A stretch of 64,000 bases of DNA from Geoglobus ahangari. Lineage in GTDB: Archaea; Halobacteriota; Archaeoglobi; Archaeoglobales; Archaeoglobaceae. Below are positions 1-8,274 of this stretch, one piece after another; within the stretch, counting starts at the first letter, position 1; each line of letters starts with the position of its first letter. The notes under the pieces were generated by a model, which was not told the DNA's origin, made no database searches, and saw nothing but the letters and a program-made list of their open reading frames with translations. Location: positions 1,302,001 through 1,366,000 of the forward strand of contig NZ_CP011267.1 of the NCBI RefSeq assembly GCF_001006045.1. Direction: 5' to 3'. The translations under genes and the position numbers were made by a program.

Positions 1-526
1 TGGCCTGGGCGATTATGTCGTAGTCCCCAAACCCAGACCTTCCCGCCCTTTCGGACAGCTCCCCTCTGTGCCCGTGAGTGTGGATCGCGCAGTAGATCAG
101 CCTGCTGTTAATCGAGCTGAGCTCATCGTAACCGAGACCGAGGGACTCCATGTGTCCCGGAGGGAAAGTCTCTATGAGAACGTCGCTCTTCTCCACGAGC
201 TCCCTCAGCAGCTCTTTGCCCCTCTCGCTCTCTATGTTCAGCGTGATGTGGTACTTGTTTCTCCCCTCCACGATGTACGCTATTCCGGTGTCTCCGATTT
301 TCAGGTTTTCAGGGGTGATTTTTCTCGAAATGTCACCTTCGGGCGGCTCTATTCTTATCACCTCAGCTCCAAACTCTGCGAGCATTGATGATGCGAACAG
401 CCCTGCAAAGCTTCCGTAGCTCAGGTCAAGAACCCTGACCCCGTCAAGGGCTTCGGGCTTTCCGGTGCTGTGCTTCGGATCCGTCAGCTTTTGGGCGAAA
501 ACCGTCCATTCTCCACTCTCAGACAT
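1..526 (-). CDS. Class III CoA-transferase (CaiB/BaiF family), C-terminus beyond window
   Basis: Only the first 175 residues are inside the window. The N-terminal Rossmann-like part has the family pattern LDGVRVLDLS, then the NKY-ITL stretch near residue 90 and FPPGHMESLGLGY near 120. The conserved aspartate that forms the glutamyl/aspartyl-CoA anhydride in this family is D170, in GDYDIIAQA. ATG at 526 follows a GGTGGT Shine-Dalgarno and lies 10 bp after the stop of the upstream interrupted CoA-transferase gene, so the two probably form one transcript and perhaps a heteromer, as in benzylsuccinate CoA-transferase. The carboxylic acid substrate cannot be read from the sequence. Confidence 0.9.
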   Translation of the reverse strand, partial: MSESGEWTVFAQKLTDPKHSTGKPEALDGVRVLDLSYGSFAGLFASSMLAEFGAEVIRIEPPEGDISRKITPENLKIGDTGIAYIVEGRNKYHITLNIESERGKELLRELVEKSDVLIETFPPGHMESLGLGYDELSSINSRLIYCAIHTHGHRGELSERAGRSGFGDYDIIAQA

Positions 527-536
527 TTCCACCACC

Positions 537-1793
537 TCAGTAGATGGTCTTCCCCTCCTTGCCCTCAGGCGGAGCCGTCGTTGGAATGCTCGCGTCCCAC
601 TTGCCGATCACTCCCTTTCTGTACAGCTCTTCCAGCTCATCCTCGGATATTCTGAGAACCCTTCTGAAAACGTGCTCGTTGTCAAAGCCAACAGGCCTCA
701 TGCTCCACCTTATGCTGCCCGGTGTCTTGGAAAGGTGCAGGGCGAATGGGTAGCAGAGATCCTCGTATATCGGGTCGAAGTACTTCCACACCGCCTTTCT
801 CTCGTTGAAGTGCTCGTTCGAATGGAGTTTTGCAGAGCTCATCACCTCCGCAGCAGCAAAGCCGCTCTCAAACCCGGCCTCGACAACCTCCTCCACCTTT
901 TTGCCGGAAGCCCATGACTCGATCGCATCGTATATCCTTTCGACGTTCCTTATTCTGCTCTCGTAGTCGAGAAACTCCAGCAGATCTTCCCTGCCCATCG
1001 CCTCGCAGAGTCCTCTGTACTCGTTCTCCGAAAAAGCCGCTATGGCAGCAAACCCATCCTCACATCTGACTATGCATGAAGGGACAACGGCAGGGTCTCT
1101 GTTCCCGTACCTTTTCCTGTTCCTGTTTGTAAGAGCGATGTAGAGCCACGTCCAGTCCATGACTCTCAGCAACACCTCGGCCTGACTCATGTCTATGAAC
1201 TACCCCCTCCCACTCCTGTTTCTCCAGAACAGCGCAACGAGGGTTGTGAACGCCGCAACAGTTCCGCTCAGAAAATCACCGATCCATGCCTGAGACTTCA
1301 CGGGCATAGCCTCCTCAAAACCCGTAATCTCTGCAAGTCCTGTAATTCCCTGAGCGTAGGCGTCGTAGCTCGGCCTCTCCCATAGCTCCCCCCAGTTTCC
1401 GAATCCCTGCATGCTCACGTAGATGAGCTGCGGGTTTATCCTGCTGAGCTGTCTGTAACCGATCCCCCACCTGTCAAACGTTCCCGGCTTGAAGTTCTCC
1501 ATCAGAACGTCACTTTTGGCTGCGAGCTCCCTTATGAGTTCCCTGCCCTCCTCCTTTCGAAGATCTATGGCGACGTAGTACTTGTTCGCGTTGCAGCACA
1601 TCATCCCGGGAGAGATGTTTCTCGGAAAGACACCTCCCGGAGAGACAAGTCTGACCAGCGTGTCTCCGCTGCCTGGCAGTTCCACGTGGATAACCTCTGC
1701 TCCAAGCTGTGCGAGCAGCGTGGCAGCCCATGGGCCGTAGATAATTCTCGTTATGTCCAGCACCCTAACACCGTCGAGGGCACTTTTTCTCAT
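537..1793 (-). pseudogene. Class III CoA-transferase interrupted by an in-frame TAG codon
   Basis: One continuous reading frame of 418 codons encodes a full CaiB/BaiF CoA-transferase, except that codon 198 (1202-1200) is TAG. Upstream part: N-terminal domain with the catalytic aspartate in RPSYDAYAQG near residue 143. Downstream part: FIDMSQAEV, then the interdomain and C-terminal region ending in IRWSMRPVG and a lysine/glycine tail. Paralogues have Q or T at this site (GRGQFIE at 34.6-36.1 kb), so a single CAG-to-TAG change explains it. No second frame shift or other stop is seen, so the lesion is recent, or is suppressed, or is a sequencing error. The downstream half has an ATG at 1190 but no ribosome binding site. 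TAG is an ordinary stop elsewhere in this window. Confidence 0.8.
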
Positions 1794-1872
1794 GTTTAAT
1801 TATTTTAGATTATCCCACTTAACACTTTCGAATGCCGAGTCGAATCTGAAAACAGTGTTCGGAAAATCCGGT

Positions 1873-2286
1873 TCAGGCCCCGGAGATCTTCTCCTTCAGC
1901 TTCTTCACAAAATGCCTGAGCTGTCCCCTTATCTGGACGCTCGCCATGGGGTTTATTATCGAGGCCATTGCTCCCAGCCCCTCGACGTACAGCACTACAA
2001 CCACCTTCACACCGCCCTCAACCTCCTCAACCTCAAACCTTCCCCTCCACAGCAGGTGCTCACCCCTCGCTTCCCACTCCAGCTTGCCCTCTTCTGAAAA
2101 GCTCATGTGCAGCTCTCTCGTTTGCGTTATCGCTGACATCGGTGCCTTGATGTACCAGATCTTCCCGTCCTCTGAAGTGCCTTTGACGAAGCCGAAGCAC
2201 TCCCCCACATCCCTCGGGTTTGAGAGCACCTCGACAACCCTGCTTTTTGGAGCACTCACAACGAACTCCTCTCTCGCCTCTGGCAC
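1873..2286 (-). CDS. SRPBCC (CoxG-like) family protein
   Basis: 137-residue protein with the layout of the SRPBCC/START helix-grip fold: an N-terminal beta strand (EEFVVSAPKSRVVEVL), a long antiparallel sheet through residues 45-100 and a C-terminal amphipathic helix (GQLRHFVKKLKEK). The closest named relatives would be carbon monoxide dehydrogenase subunit G-like proteins, which in other organisms are not restricted to CO metabolism. GTG start at 2286 follows GGAGGTG by about 8 nt, 3 bp after the M24 peptidase stop. It lies between that peptidase and the interrupted CoA-transferase, so it may act with an acyl-CoA or acid substrate; that role is inferred from position only. Confidence 0.65.
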   Translation of the reverse strand: MPEAREEFVVSAPKSRVVEVLSNPRDVGECFGFVKGTSEDGKIWYIKAPMSAITQTRELHMSFSEEGKLEWEARGEHLLWRGRFEVEEVEGGVKVVVVLYVEGLGAMASIINPMASVQIRGQLRHFVKKLKEKISGA

Positions 2287-2289
2287 CTC

Positions 2290-3411
2290 TCACACCTCCA
2301 GGAGCTCCCGGGTGAAGGTGGTTAACCTCTCCACTTTCTCTCCAACATATATCGTGTCCTCAACCCTGAAACCACCCACTCCTCTGACCGAGAGGACTGA
2401 GTGGCCAACAGAGAGCGTCATATCCTTTTCTATGATTTCTCTGAGGTCCTCTGGGAAAATGGTTGGGAACGGGGTCTCCTCAAAGTTCAGGCCTATCCCG
2501 TGGACGAAACCCCTCACGTAGCTGTCCCCAAACCCGACTGACTTTAAGAACTCGGCGTTTCTCCTCTCTAGGTCGAGAACCGACACCTCTCCCTTACTTC
2601 CCTCTATCGCCTCTATGGTCTTCTCCTGCATCTCCACGTAGGCCCTGTGCACCCTCCTCTGCTCCTCAGTCGCGTTTCCCACCACAAACGTCCTCGCGAT
2701 ATCGGCGCAGTACCCCTCGTAAACGGGGCCAACGTCAATCAGAACAACGTCACCATCCTCAATCTTCCTGTCAGTTGCGAGCCCGTGCAGCCAAAGGCTC
2801 CTCTCACCGGAATTCACGAACATTGGGAACGCAAGCCTCTCAGCCCCCTTCTTCCGCACGTGGTATTCGACCTCAAGAGCAATCTCCCTCTCGCTTACAC
2901 CCGGCCTTAAGAGCTCCAGCGCTTTCTCCATCGCGATGTCGGCGAGCTTTCCGGCCTTCCTCATGAAATCGAGCTCATACCTGTCCTTGAACTTTCTGAG
3001 GGGCGCGACTATCTGCTTCGCGTCCACCACCTCGACGTGCGGGTTGGCCATCCTGAACCTCTCGAGCAGGAATGCCGGAGTCGAGAACTCCATTTCCACC
3101 GCCACTGTTGGGGTTTCAGTGTCGATGGAGTTCAGAAAGCTGACCACATGCCCGATCATCTCGTGGAGGGCTCTGTAACCCTTGGCCTCCAGCCCGGTTT
3201 TCCTCTCCGCCTCCTCCACCTCACCTTCAAACACGATGACGAACGGCTCATCATTCGCTGGAATGAACATCCTCGGCTGCTTTCTAACATCTCCGGTGAA
3301 GTACCGGTAGTTCTCGAGAGACAGGGCGAGGAACGCGTCAATTCCGGCACTCTCCATCTGCTCCTGAGCTCTTCTGATCCTCTTCCGGTAAACGCTTCTC
3401 GGCACGGACAT
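2290..3411 (-). CDS. M24 family metallopeptidase (Xaa-Pro aminopeptidase/creatinase fold)
   Basis: 373 residues. The N-terminal creatinase-like domain covers residues 1-130 and the pita-bread catalytic domain follows. Metal ligands typical of M24 are visible: aspartates in LIDVGPVYEGYCADIART, a histidine in FVHGIGL, and glutamates in the FEETPFP and GFRVEDTIYV segments. It would hydrolyse X-Pro bonds, or be one of the M24 relatives acting on small amidines or amides. ATG at 3411 is preferred over an in-frame GTG 12 nt upstream because a TATA-like AAGTATAAGG sits about 30 nt upstream, giving a nearly leaderless message. First gene of the minus-strand group that ends in the CoA-transferases. 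Confidence 0.85.
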   Translation of the reverse strand: MSVPRSVYRKRIRRAQEQMESAGIDAFLALSLENYRYFTGDVRKQPRMFIPANDEPFVIVFEGEVEEAERKTGLEAKGYRALHEMIGHVVSFLNSIDTETPTVAVEMEFSTPAFLLERFRMANPHVEVVDAKQIVAPLRKFKDRYELDFMRKAGKLADIAMEKALELLRPGVSEREIALEVEYHVRKKGAERLAFPMFVNSGERSLWLHGLATDRKIEDGDVVLIDVGPVYEGYCADIARTFVVGNATEEQRRVHRAYVEMQEKTIEAIEGSKGEVSVLDLERRNAEFLKSVGFGDSYVRGFVHGIGLNFEETPFPTIFPEDLREIIEKDMTLSVGHSVLSVRGVGGFRVEDTIYVGEKVERLTTFTRELLEV

Positions 3412-3488
3412 TGCAAAATACACTTAACCTGACAACATCCTTATACTTTTTCCCGAAGAAGTTTTACCTGAAAAATTGGGAAATGGGC

Positions 3489-4148
3489 TCAGTCTCTCGA
3501 GGGCATAAGCGAGGCGAGCCAGCCTATGTAGTCGGAGACCGATCGGGTCTGGATCCACACCTTCCCCGAGCCCTTAAACTTGGCCACCAGCCCCTCTCCG
3601 CTAAGCAGAGTGGCTTTTAGGCCTCCAGCCTTGGATATCGTGAAGCTCAGCCCCTCCTCAAATGCAACGATGTGGCCCGTGTCGACGACGAGCTCTCCGT
3701 TAACCTCGACCTCCTCGATGCCACCAAACGAGGAGAGGAACACGTCTCCGTGGCCGTCTATCTTCAGCAGAATCAGTCCTTCTCCCGCGAAGAACGTCCT
3801 CGCCCCACCCCACTTGCTCGATATCTCCAGCTCCGGCGATCCGGCGAGGAAGGCTCCGCTCTGGGCGTATAGAGTCCCCTCAACCCTCACGTGCGTCACA
3901 TCACCCTGATACGGCGGGGCGAGGCCGAGAATCGCACCCCTCTTCTCGGCTATGAACCTGTTCACGAAGAACGACTCTCCGCCGATCATCCTCTTAAGGC
4001 CTCCGAACAGCCCGCCCTTCATCTCCGTCTTCAGCCTCACGCCGTCCATGAAGACCATAGCCCCGGTCTCGGCAACAACCTCCTCACCCTCGTCGAGAGT
4101 GAGCTTCAGCAGAGCGTAGCTCGGTTTGGATAAAATCTCGTATTTCAT
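3489..4148 (-). CDS. TIGR00266 / AIM24 family protein
   Basis: 219 residues of beta-rich sequence with the family signatures EVVAETGAMVFMDG near the N-terminus, GESFFVNRF near residue 60 and repeated glycine-rich turns. Members are trimeric beta-prism proteins of unknown function; the human mitochondrial relative is AIM24. ATG at 4148 is chosen over an upstream ORF extension because TTAAAATATGG, a good archaeal TATA box, lies about 24 nt upstream, between this start and the stop of the ACR3 gene. It is therefore probably transcribed separately from acr3. Confidence 0.85.
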   Translation of the reverse strand: MKYEILSKPSYALLKLTLDEGEEVVAETGAMVFMDGVRLKTEMKGGLFGGLKRMIGGESFFVNRFIAEKRGAILGLAPPYQGDVTHVRVEGTLYAQSGAFLAGSPELEISSKWGGARTFFAGEGLILLKIDGHGDVFLSSFGGIEEVEVNGELVVDTGHIVAFEEGLSFTISKAGGLKATLLSGEGLVAKFKGSGKVWIQTRSVSDYIGWLASLMPSRD

Positions 4149-4180
4149 GGATTGTCTATGTAAACCACCATATTTTAACT

Positions 4181-5239
4181 TCACGACTGAACACAAGTTT
4201 CAGCATACAATCTCTCCTTCAGCTTCAGAGCGACATTTACTAAGCTTATAAGCACGGGAACCTCGATTAATGGGCCAATCACTGTTGCGAAAGCCTGGTT
4301 GCTGTGAATTCCCCACATGGCAACAGCAACAGCTATGGCAAGCTCAAAGTCGTTGCTTGCTGCGGTAAAAGACACTGCTGTGGTTTTCGGGTAGTCAACT
4401 CCGAGTTTGTAAGCTATGAAGAACGTTGCGAACCACATGATGAGGAAGTAAAGTGTTAGCGGGACTGCAACCCTCATAACCTGGAGCGGAAGCTCCACTA
4501 TGTACTCTCCCTTGAGCGAGAACATCACGATGATTGTGAAGAGTAAAGCTGCTGGAGTGAGTAGGCTTAATTTTGGAGCGAGAACGTTTTCGAACCAATC
4601 TTTGCCCTTCAGCCTGAAACTCACGTACCTTGTAACTACTCCTGCGATGAAAGGTATGCCCAAGTATATGAACACGGTCTTTGCAGCCTCAGCAATGCTG
4701 ACATCCGCCTCAACACCCGTAACAAGTCCAAGCCAGTTCAGGGCGATGGTTATGAAGACATATATGTAAACCGCGTAGAAGAGAATCTGAAATATGGCGT
4801 TGAAGGCTACAAGCCCTACAGCAAGCTCTCTGTCTCCCTCAGCCAGCTCGTTCCAAACTATGACCATCGCTATGCATCTTGCCAGTCCAACGAGTATAAC
4901 ACCCATCATGAACTCCGGTAGGTCTCTCAGCAAGGTTATGGCGAGCAGAAACATCACCACCGGTCCCACAATCCAGTTCTGGACGAGGGAGAAGGCCAGG
5001 AGCTTTAGGTTCCGGAAAATCTTTCCCATCTCTTCATACTTCACCTTCGCGAGAGGCGGGTACATCATCAGAATCAGGCCAATGGCTATGGGAATCGATG
5101 TGGTGCCTACGCTAAGAGAACTTATGATGTCGGCTATTTCAGGATAGACGTAGCCAAGAGCTATCCCACTTATGATTGCCAAGAATATCCAGAGTGTCAG
5201 GTATTTCTCCATGGTCGACAGCTTTCTCCCTCCACTCAC
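4181..5239 (-). CDS. acr3: ACR3-family arsenite efflux transporter
   Basis: 352 residues with about ten hydrophobic segments (bile acid:sodium symporter/ACR3 fold). ACR3 hallmarks are visible: [12 protein letters not shown] after TM2, [10 protein letters not shown] in TM3, and the cysteine in [15 protein letters not shown] that is required for As(III) transport in characterised ACR3 proteins. It acts in the cytoplasmic membrane, exporting arsenite (possibly antimonite) with the proton gradient. The GTG start overlaps the TGA of the upstream AbrB gene (GTGA) and has AGAGGTG 9 nt before it, so the two are translationally coupled. No arsenate reductase or ArsR is nearby. Confidence 0.92.
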   Translation of the reverse strand: MSGGRKLSTMEKYLTLWIFLAIISGIALGYVYPEIADIISSLSVGTTSIPIAIGLILMMYPPLAKVKYEEMGKIFRNLKLLAFSLVQNWIVGPVVMFLLAITLLRDLPEFMMGVILVGLARCIAMVIVWNELAEGDRELAVGLVAFNAIFQILFYAVYIYVFITIALNWLGLVTGVEADVSIAEAAKTVFIYLGIPFIAGVVTRYVSFRLKGKDWFENVLAPKLSLLTPAALLFTIIVMFSLKGEYIVELPLQVMRVAVPLTLYFLIMWFATFFIAYKLGVDYPKTTAVSFTAASNDFELAIAVAVAMWGIHSNQAFATVIGPLIEVPVLISLVNVALKLKERLYAETCVQS

Positions 5240-5475
5240 TGCACGACACCTCTTAGCATGGGTGAAAGTACATCTCTAATGCTTTCGTCCAGAAGTTCAG
5301 CCCTGACGAGAATGAGACAGCAAGGTTCGCCATTTTCGTCGCATCCGCTTATGGCCACGAGTCTATCTCCGGGTTTAATGTTTGCCTTCTCTCTAAGCTC
5401 TTTTGGCAAGAGTATCTGCCCCTTGCTGTCAACTGTCAGAATGGCCTCAATTCTCGTGGCTTTGCAACTTTTCAT
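5236..5475 (-). CDS. AbrB/SpoVT-type DNA-binding protein with vicinal Cys pair
   Basis: 79 residues. The swapped-hairpin AbrB domain is recognisable: [19 protein letters not shown] followed by [10 protein letters not shown]. The C-terminal half carries a vicinal CC in EPCCLILV plus C5 and C47, then a helix with [12 protein letters not shown]. It resembles small AbrB-like proteins annotated as HgcAB-associated, though that naming is from memory. Overlapping translation with acr3 suggests it is the local regulator, and the cysteines could sense arsenite or another thiophilic metal; this is inference. An AT-rich TATA region lies about 25 nt upstream of the ATG. Confidence 0.85.
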   Translation of the reverse strand: MKSCKATRIEAILTVDSKGQILLPKELREKANIKPGDRLVAISGCDENGEPCCLILVRAELLDESIRDVLSPMLRGVVQ

Positions 5476-5483
5476 ATTTTTCA

Positions 5484-5542
5484 GAAATTTCGTAATATTA
5501 AAAATTTTTTGAAATTACTCATCATCCATGCAAGGTTTATAT
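5484..5542. promoter_or_regulatory. Divergent promoter region between AbrB-acr3 and MazG-like gene
   Basis: On the minus strand an AT-only stretch (5493-5510) lies about 25 nt before the AbrB ATG. It is flanked by two direct copies of GAAATT at 5484 and 5511, 27 bp apart, which could be operator half-sites. On the plus strand GTTTATATC (5535-5543) lies about 25 nt before the MazG-like ATG at 5564. Both transcripts would be leaderless or nearly so. Confidence 0.5.
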
Positions 5543-5563
5543 CATGTGGTTGTACCATAATCC

Positions 5564-5842
5564 ATGGAACTCGCAGAACTCGCAAAGAAGGTAAGCGAAA
5601 AATACAGTGAAACTGATAAAAAATCCGGTCCCTTGTTCCTTCTTGCAGTCTTCTTTGAGGAGGCTGGTGAGCTGGCCGAGGCGGTTAGGAAGGGGAATAC
5701 GGAGGAGGTGAGGGAGGAGCTGGCCGACTGCCTCTTCATGGTTCTCAGTCTGGCCAACTACTATGGCGTGGACGTCGAGGAGAGGCTTGTGGAGAAGTAC
5801 CTGCGGGACGATCCATCATCCCGGTGGGATCTCCCTTTTTAG
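5564..5842 (+). CDS. MazG-like nucleotide pyrophosphohydrolase
   Basis: 92 residues, the size of single-domain MazG/dUTPase-like all-alpha NTP pyrophosphohydrolases. The metal-binding helices are visible as FFEEAGELAEAVRKG and EVREELADCLFMVLSLANYYG, which fit the EExxE...ExxD pattern. It would hydrolyse NTPs or dNTPs to the monophosphate and pyrophosphate, as a house-cleaning enzyme. It is monocistronic and its 3' end overlaps the convergent AIR-synthase-like gene by 27 bp. Confidence 0.85.
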   Translation: MELAELAKKVSEKYSETDKKSGPLFLLAVFFEEAGELAEAVRKGNTEEVREELADCLFMVLSLANYYGVDVEERLVEKYLRDDPSSRWDLPF

Positions 5843-7132
5843 CCGCTCCACAACCCTCCTCTTCTTTTCGAGGGCCTTTTCGAAGGCCTCGTCCACCCTC
5901 CTCCTCATCTCGTCGAAGTCCTCCGGCTTATCCTCCCCGACCATCTTCTTCACTGGTGTGTAAGCTGACTCCCTGAACTTTGGCCTGAGAGGCTCTATTC
6001 TGTCACCATCCACTGAGAATGCCCCGCTCCCCTTCTCAACCCATCCAACCACGTCGGCTTCAACTCCGGAAGACCTGATCCTCTCCAGAATCTCCTCTGC
6101 GTGCTCCTCTGGGCAGATCACCATCAGGGAGTCTATGGAGACGCCCATGAAGTCTATCTCGAGTTCTTCGAGCATCTCAAGCACCCTTCTGTTTATCAGC
6201 CTCCTTATCTTCCCCACATCGAAGTAGAGCGCGGTCTTTGAGGCTCTTGAGATCTCCTCCGCATCTCCCCTGATTCCCCCGTTCGTCACGTCGGACATCG
6301 CGTGCACCTTTTTGACCGCTTCTGACTCTATTATTGATCTCGCGGCGAAGATGAAGTCGAGGTTTATCGTCTCTTCCACAACTTCGTGCATCCCGTAGTA
6401 TATTGCCGTGGTCGCGACCGTTCCACCTCCAGCACCCTCGGTGAGGATTATCACATCTCCCTCCCTTGCGTCCCTCCTCGGGGTTATGTGCCTCGAAACC
6501 CCAACACATCCCACAGCCCCGGTCATCCTCTCGCCTATGACCATGTCCCCTCCTATCCTCAGAGTGCTTCCCGCGATGAGAGGAACTCCAGTGAGCTCGC
6601 TCACGGCAGTTATGCCGGCGAGGTGGTCGAATATCTTGGAGACATCTCCGTCATCGGCTATGTGAATGTCGGAGAAAAGGGCTATGGGACTTGAGCCCAT
6701 TACGAGCACGTCCCTCATCGCCGCTCTCGTAACGTGGAAGCCGGCTATGAACGGAAACTCGCTGAGCCTCGAGTGGATCCCGTCTATCGCCACGGACACG
6801 TAGTAGTCGCCAACCTTCACAACCCCAGCATCATCAAGATCCCTTGAGCTCACCACCGCCTCTCCGCACATCTCCGCGATCTTCGAGTGGACGTAGAAGT
6901 CCCCCGTCCCCCTGCTGCCCACGCCGAATTTCCCCATCGTGACCCCGGTTCTGTGGTAGTCGAGGAGGAAGCTCGTCTTTGAATAGGCGTTCCTGACCTC
7001 GAGAACCACAGCTTCAGCGAGTTTTCTCGCGTAGCTCTCGTCAACGTCCTTGAACTCCATTATCCTCTCGGCAAGCTTCTCGATCAGGTCGGGGTCGTTT
7101 ATGTGCCTCCTCGCGTAACCCTCAATGTCCAT
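5816..7132 (-). CDS. AIR synthase-related (PurM/SelD/HypE fold) protein
   Basis: 438 residues. An N-terminal extension of about 80 residues (helical, starting MDIEGYARRH) precedes a PurM-like core: GDYYVSVAIDGIHSR, a VMGSSPIALFSDIHIADDGD stretch and the glycine-rich EGAGGGTVATTA, followed by the second alpha-beta domain (ESEAVKKVHAMSDVTNGG). The C-terminal 45 residues are charged and helical. The N-terminal Cys/Sec of selenophosphate synthases is absent, so a SelD role is unlikely. Methanogenesis marker 2-type proteins belong to the same superfamily. ATG at 7132, 5 bp after the stop of the transporter gene, is the first start compatible with the neighbour. Substrate unknown. Confidence 0.75.
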   Translation of the reverse strand: MDIEGYARRHINDPDLIEKLAERIMEFKDVDESYARKLAEAVVLEVRNAYSKTSFLLDYHRTGVTMGKFGVGSRGTGDFYVHSKIAEMCGEAVVSSRDLDDAGVVKVGDYYVSVAIDGIHSRLSEFPFIAGFHVTRAAMRDVLVMGSSPIALFSDIHIADDGDVSKIFDHLAGITAVSELTGVPLIAGSTLRIGGDMVIGERMTGAVGCVGVSRHITPRRDAREGDVIILTEGAGGGTVATTAIYYGMHEVVEETINLDFIFAARSIIESEAVKKVHAMSDVTNGGIRGDAEEISRASKTALYFDVGKIRRLINRRVLEMLEELEIDFMGVSIDSLMVICPEEHAEEILERIRSSGVEADVVGWVEKGSGAFSVDGDRIEPLRPKFRESAYTPVKKMVGEDKPEDFDEMRRRVDEAFEKALEKKRRVVERLKREIPPG

Positions 7133-7137
7133 GCCGC

Positions 7138-7563
7138 TCACCTCTGCAGAACTATCAGCCCGGCCACAATCAGCAGCGTCCCGATGAAGACGTTGGTGTA
7201 GTCGAAGTTCTCCCTGAGAATCAGCGCCGAGAAGACGATGGTGAAGAGGGGGTAGATGGACGTTATCGGCACGGTCTTTGCAGCCCCTATCTTCTGGAGG
7301 GCCATGAAGTAGACGACCATCGCAATTCCTCCGGCTATTGCACCCGCAGCCATCAAAATCGAAACGCTCCTGACGCTGAACTCCTGGGGTTTGAGCCCCC
7401 CGGTGAGCATGACCACCAAGCCCATCACGAGTATCGCTCCCACGCTCCTCACGAGTATGGCCGTGTAGATTGAAATTCCACTCGCCAATGCTGTCTTGTC
7501 CAGCACAGGCACGAAACCCCACATCAGAGCGGCAAGAATTGCAAGCATAACACCGTCTATCAC
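7138..7563 (-). CDS. Half-size EamA/DMT-type membrane transporter
   Basis: 141 residues with five hydrophobic segments, equal to one EamA domain instead of the usual two. The typical start MLAILAALMWGFVPVLDK, the inner repeat YFMALQKIGAAKTVPITSIYPLFTIVFS and the end GTLLIVAGLIVLQR are all present. It probably works as a dimer, like small multidrug resistance proteins; substrate unknown. The ATG overlaps the stop of the upstream TrmH gene by 4 bp, and the AIR-synthase-like gene follows after 5 bp. Confidence 0.85.
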   Translation of the reverse strand: MIDGVMLAILAALMWGFVPVLDKTALASGISIYTAILVRSVGAILVMGLVVMLTGGLKPQEFSVRSVSILMAAGAIAGGIAMVVYFMALQKIGAAKTVPITSIYPLFTIVFSALILRENFDYTNVFIGTLLIVAGLIVLQR

Positions 7564-8243
7564 GACAACCTCCTCCTGAACTCGTACATGAATATGGCTG
7601 ATGCGCAGGAAAGGTTGAGGCTTTCGGCCCTTCCAAAGCTCGGGATGCTAACAACCTCATCGCACTGCTTCTTAACAGGTCTCGAAACCCCCTCGTCCTC
7701 GCCACCGATGACAATGGCGAGCGGGGGATCCATGAACGCCTCCTCTATGCTCTTCCCGCCGAGCTCGGCACATATTACGTGGAATCCAAGCTTCTTCAGA
7801 CTCTTAACCGTATTTGCGAGGTTTGAAACTCTCGCTATGTCGGCATGCAGCGCAGTCCCAGCTGAGACCTTCACGACGGTCTCGTTAACCTGAGCGCTCC
7901 TCCTCTTGGGGATCACGATCCCCGCACACCCGAAAAAGACTGCGTTTCTGATCACGGCACCGAGGTTCTGTGGATCCTGAACCGAGTCGAGGAGAAGGAG
8001 GAAGCTTCCGGTTCTGATCGCCTTCTCAGCCACGTACTCTAAGTCCTTGTACTTCACCGGGGAGATGTCCGCCTCAATCCTCGACTCGAGCCTCCTGAGT
8101 CCAACCACCGGTATTCCGAGCTTTCTGGCCTGCCTGACAATGTCCTCGATTCTTCTTGACTTGTGCGAGACGTCGTAGTAGATCCTGTTGACCTTTCCCG
8201 CTTTAAGAGCCTCTGATACGCTGTTCACCCCTGACACTCGCAT
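7560..8243 (-). CDS. TrmH/SpoU-family RNA 2'-O-methyltransferase
   Basis: 227 residues. An N-terminal substrate-binding domain (INRIYYDVSHKSRRIED, residues 18-75) is followed by a SPOUT catalytic domain with the three motifs: LDSVQDPQNLGAVIRNA, CAELGGKSIEEAF plus AIVIGGEDEGVSRPV, and VSIPSFGRAESLNLSCASAIFMYE. This matches RlmB-like enzymes that methylate ribose in 23S rRNA, though TrmH-type tRNA activity cannot be excluded. The ATG at 8243 is followed by the EamA gene with a 4-bp overlap. Confidence 0.9.
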   Translation of the reverse strand: MRVSGVNSVSEALKAGKVNRIYYDVSHKSRRIEDIVRQARKLGIPVVGLRRLESRIEADISPVKYKDLEYVAEKAIRTGSFLLLLDSVQDPQNLGAVIRNAVFFGCAGIVIPKRRSAQVNETVVKVSAGTALHADIARVSNLANTVKSLKKLGFHVICAELGGKSIEEAFMDPPLAIVIGGEDEGVSRPVKKQCDEVVSIPSFGRAESLNLSCASAIFMYEFRRRLS

Positions 8244-8274
8244 GGAAAAATGGTCTGCGGGAGTGTATATATTG

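Noticed and set aside
1200-1202. TAG read as pyrrolysine (genome-wide recoding)
   Set aside because: Many intact genes in the window end in TAG (for example the PDO, nucleotidyltransferase, PolB and small membrane protein genes), no pyl genes are visible, and the paralogues have Gln or Thr, not Lys, at the site.
5816-7132. Selenophosphate synthase (SelD)
   Set aside because: The N-terminal catalytic Cys/Sec with the glycine-rich motif is missing and the N-terminal extension differs; only the superfamily fold is supported.
5816-7714. AIR-synthase-like gene extended to 632 residues
   Set aside because: The extra N-terminal part is the wrong-frame translation of the EamA and TrmH genes. ATG 7132 fits the spacing of the operon.
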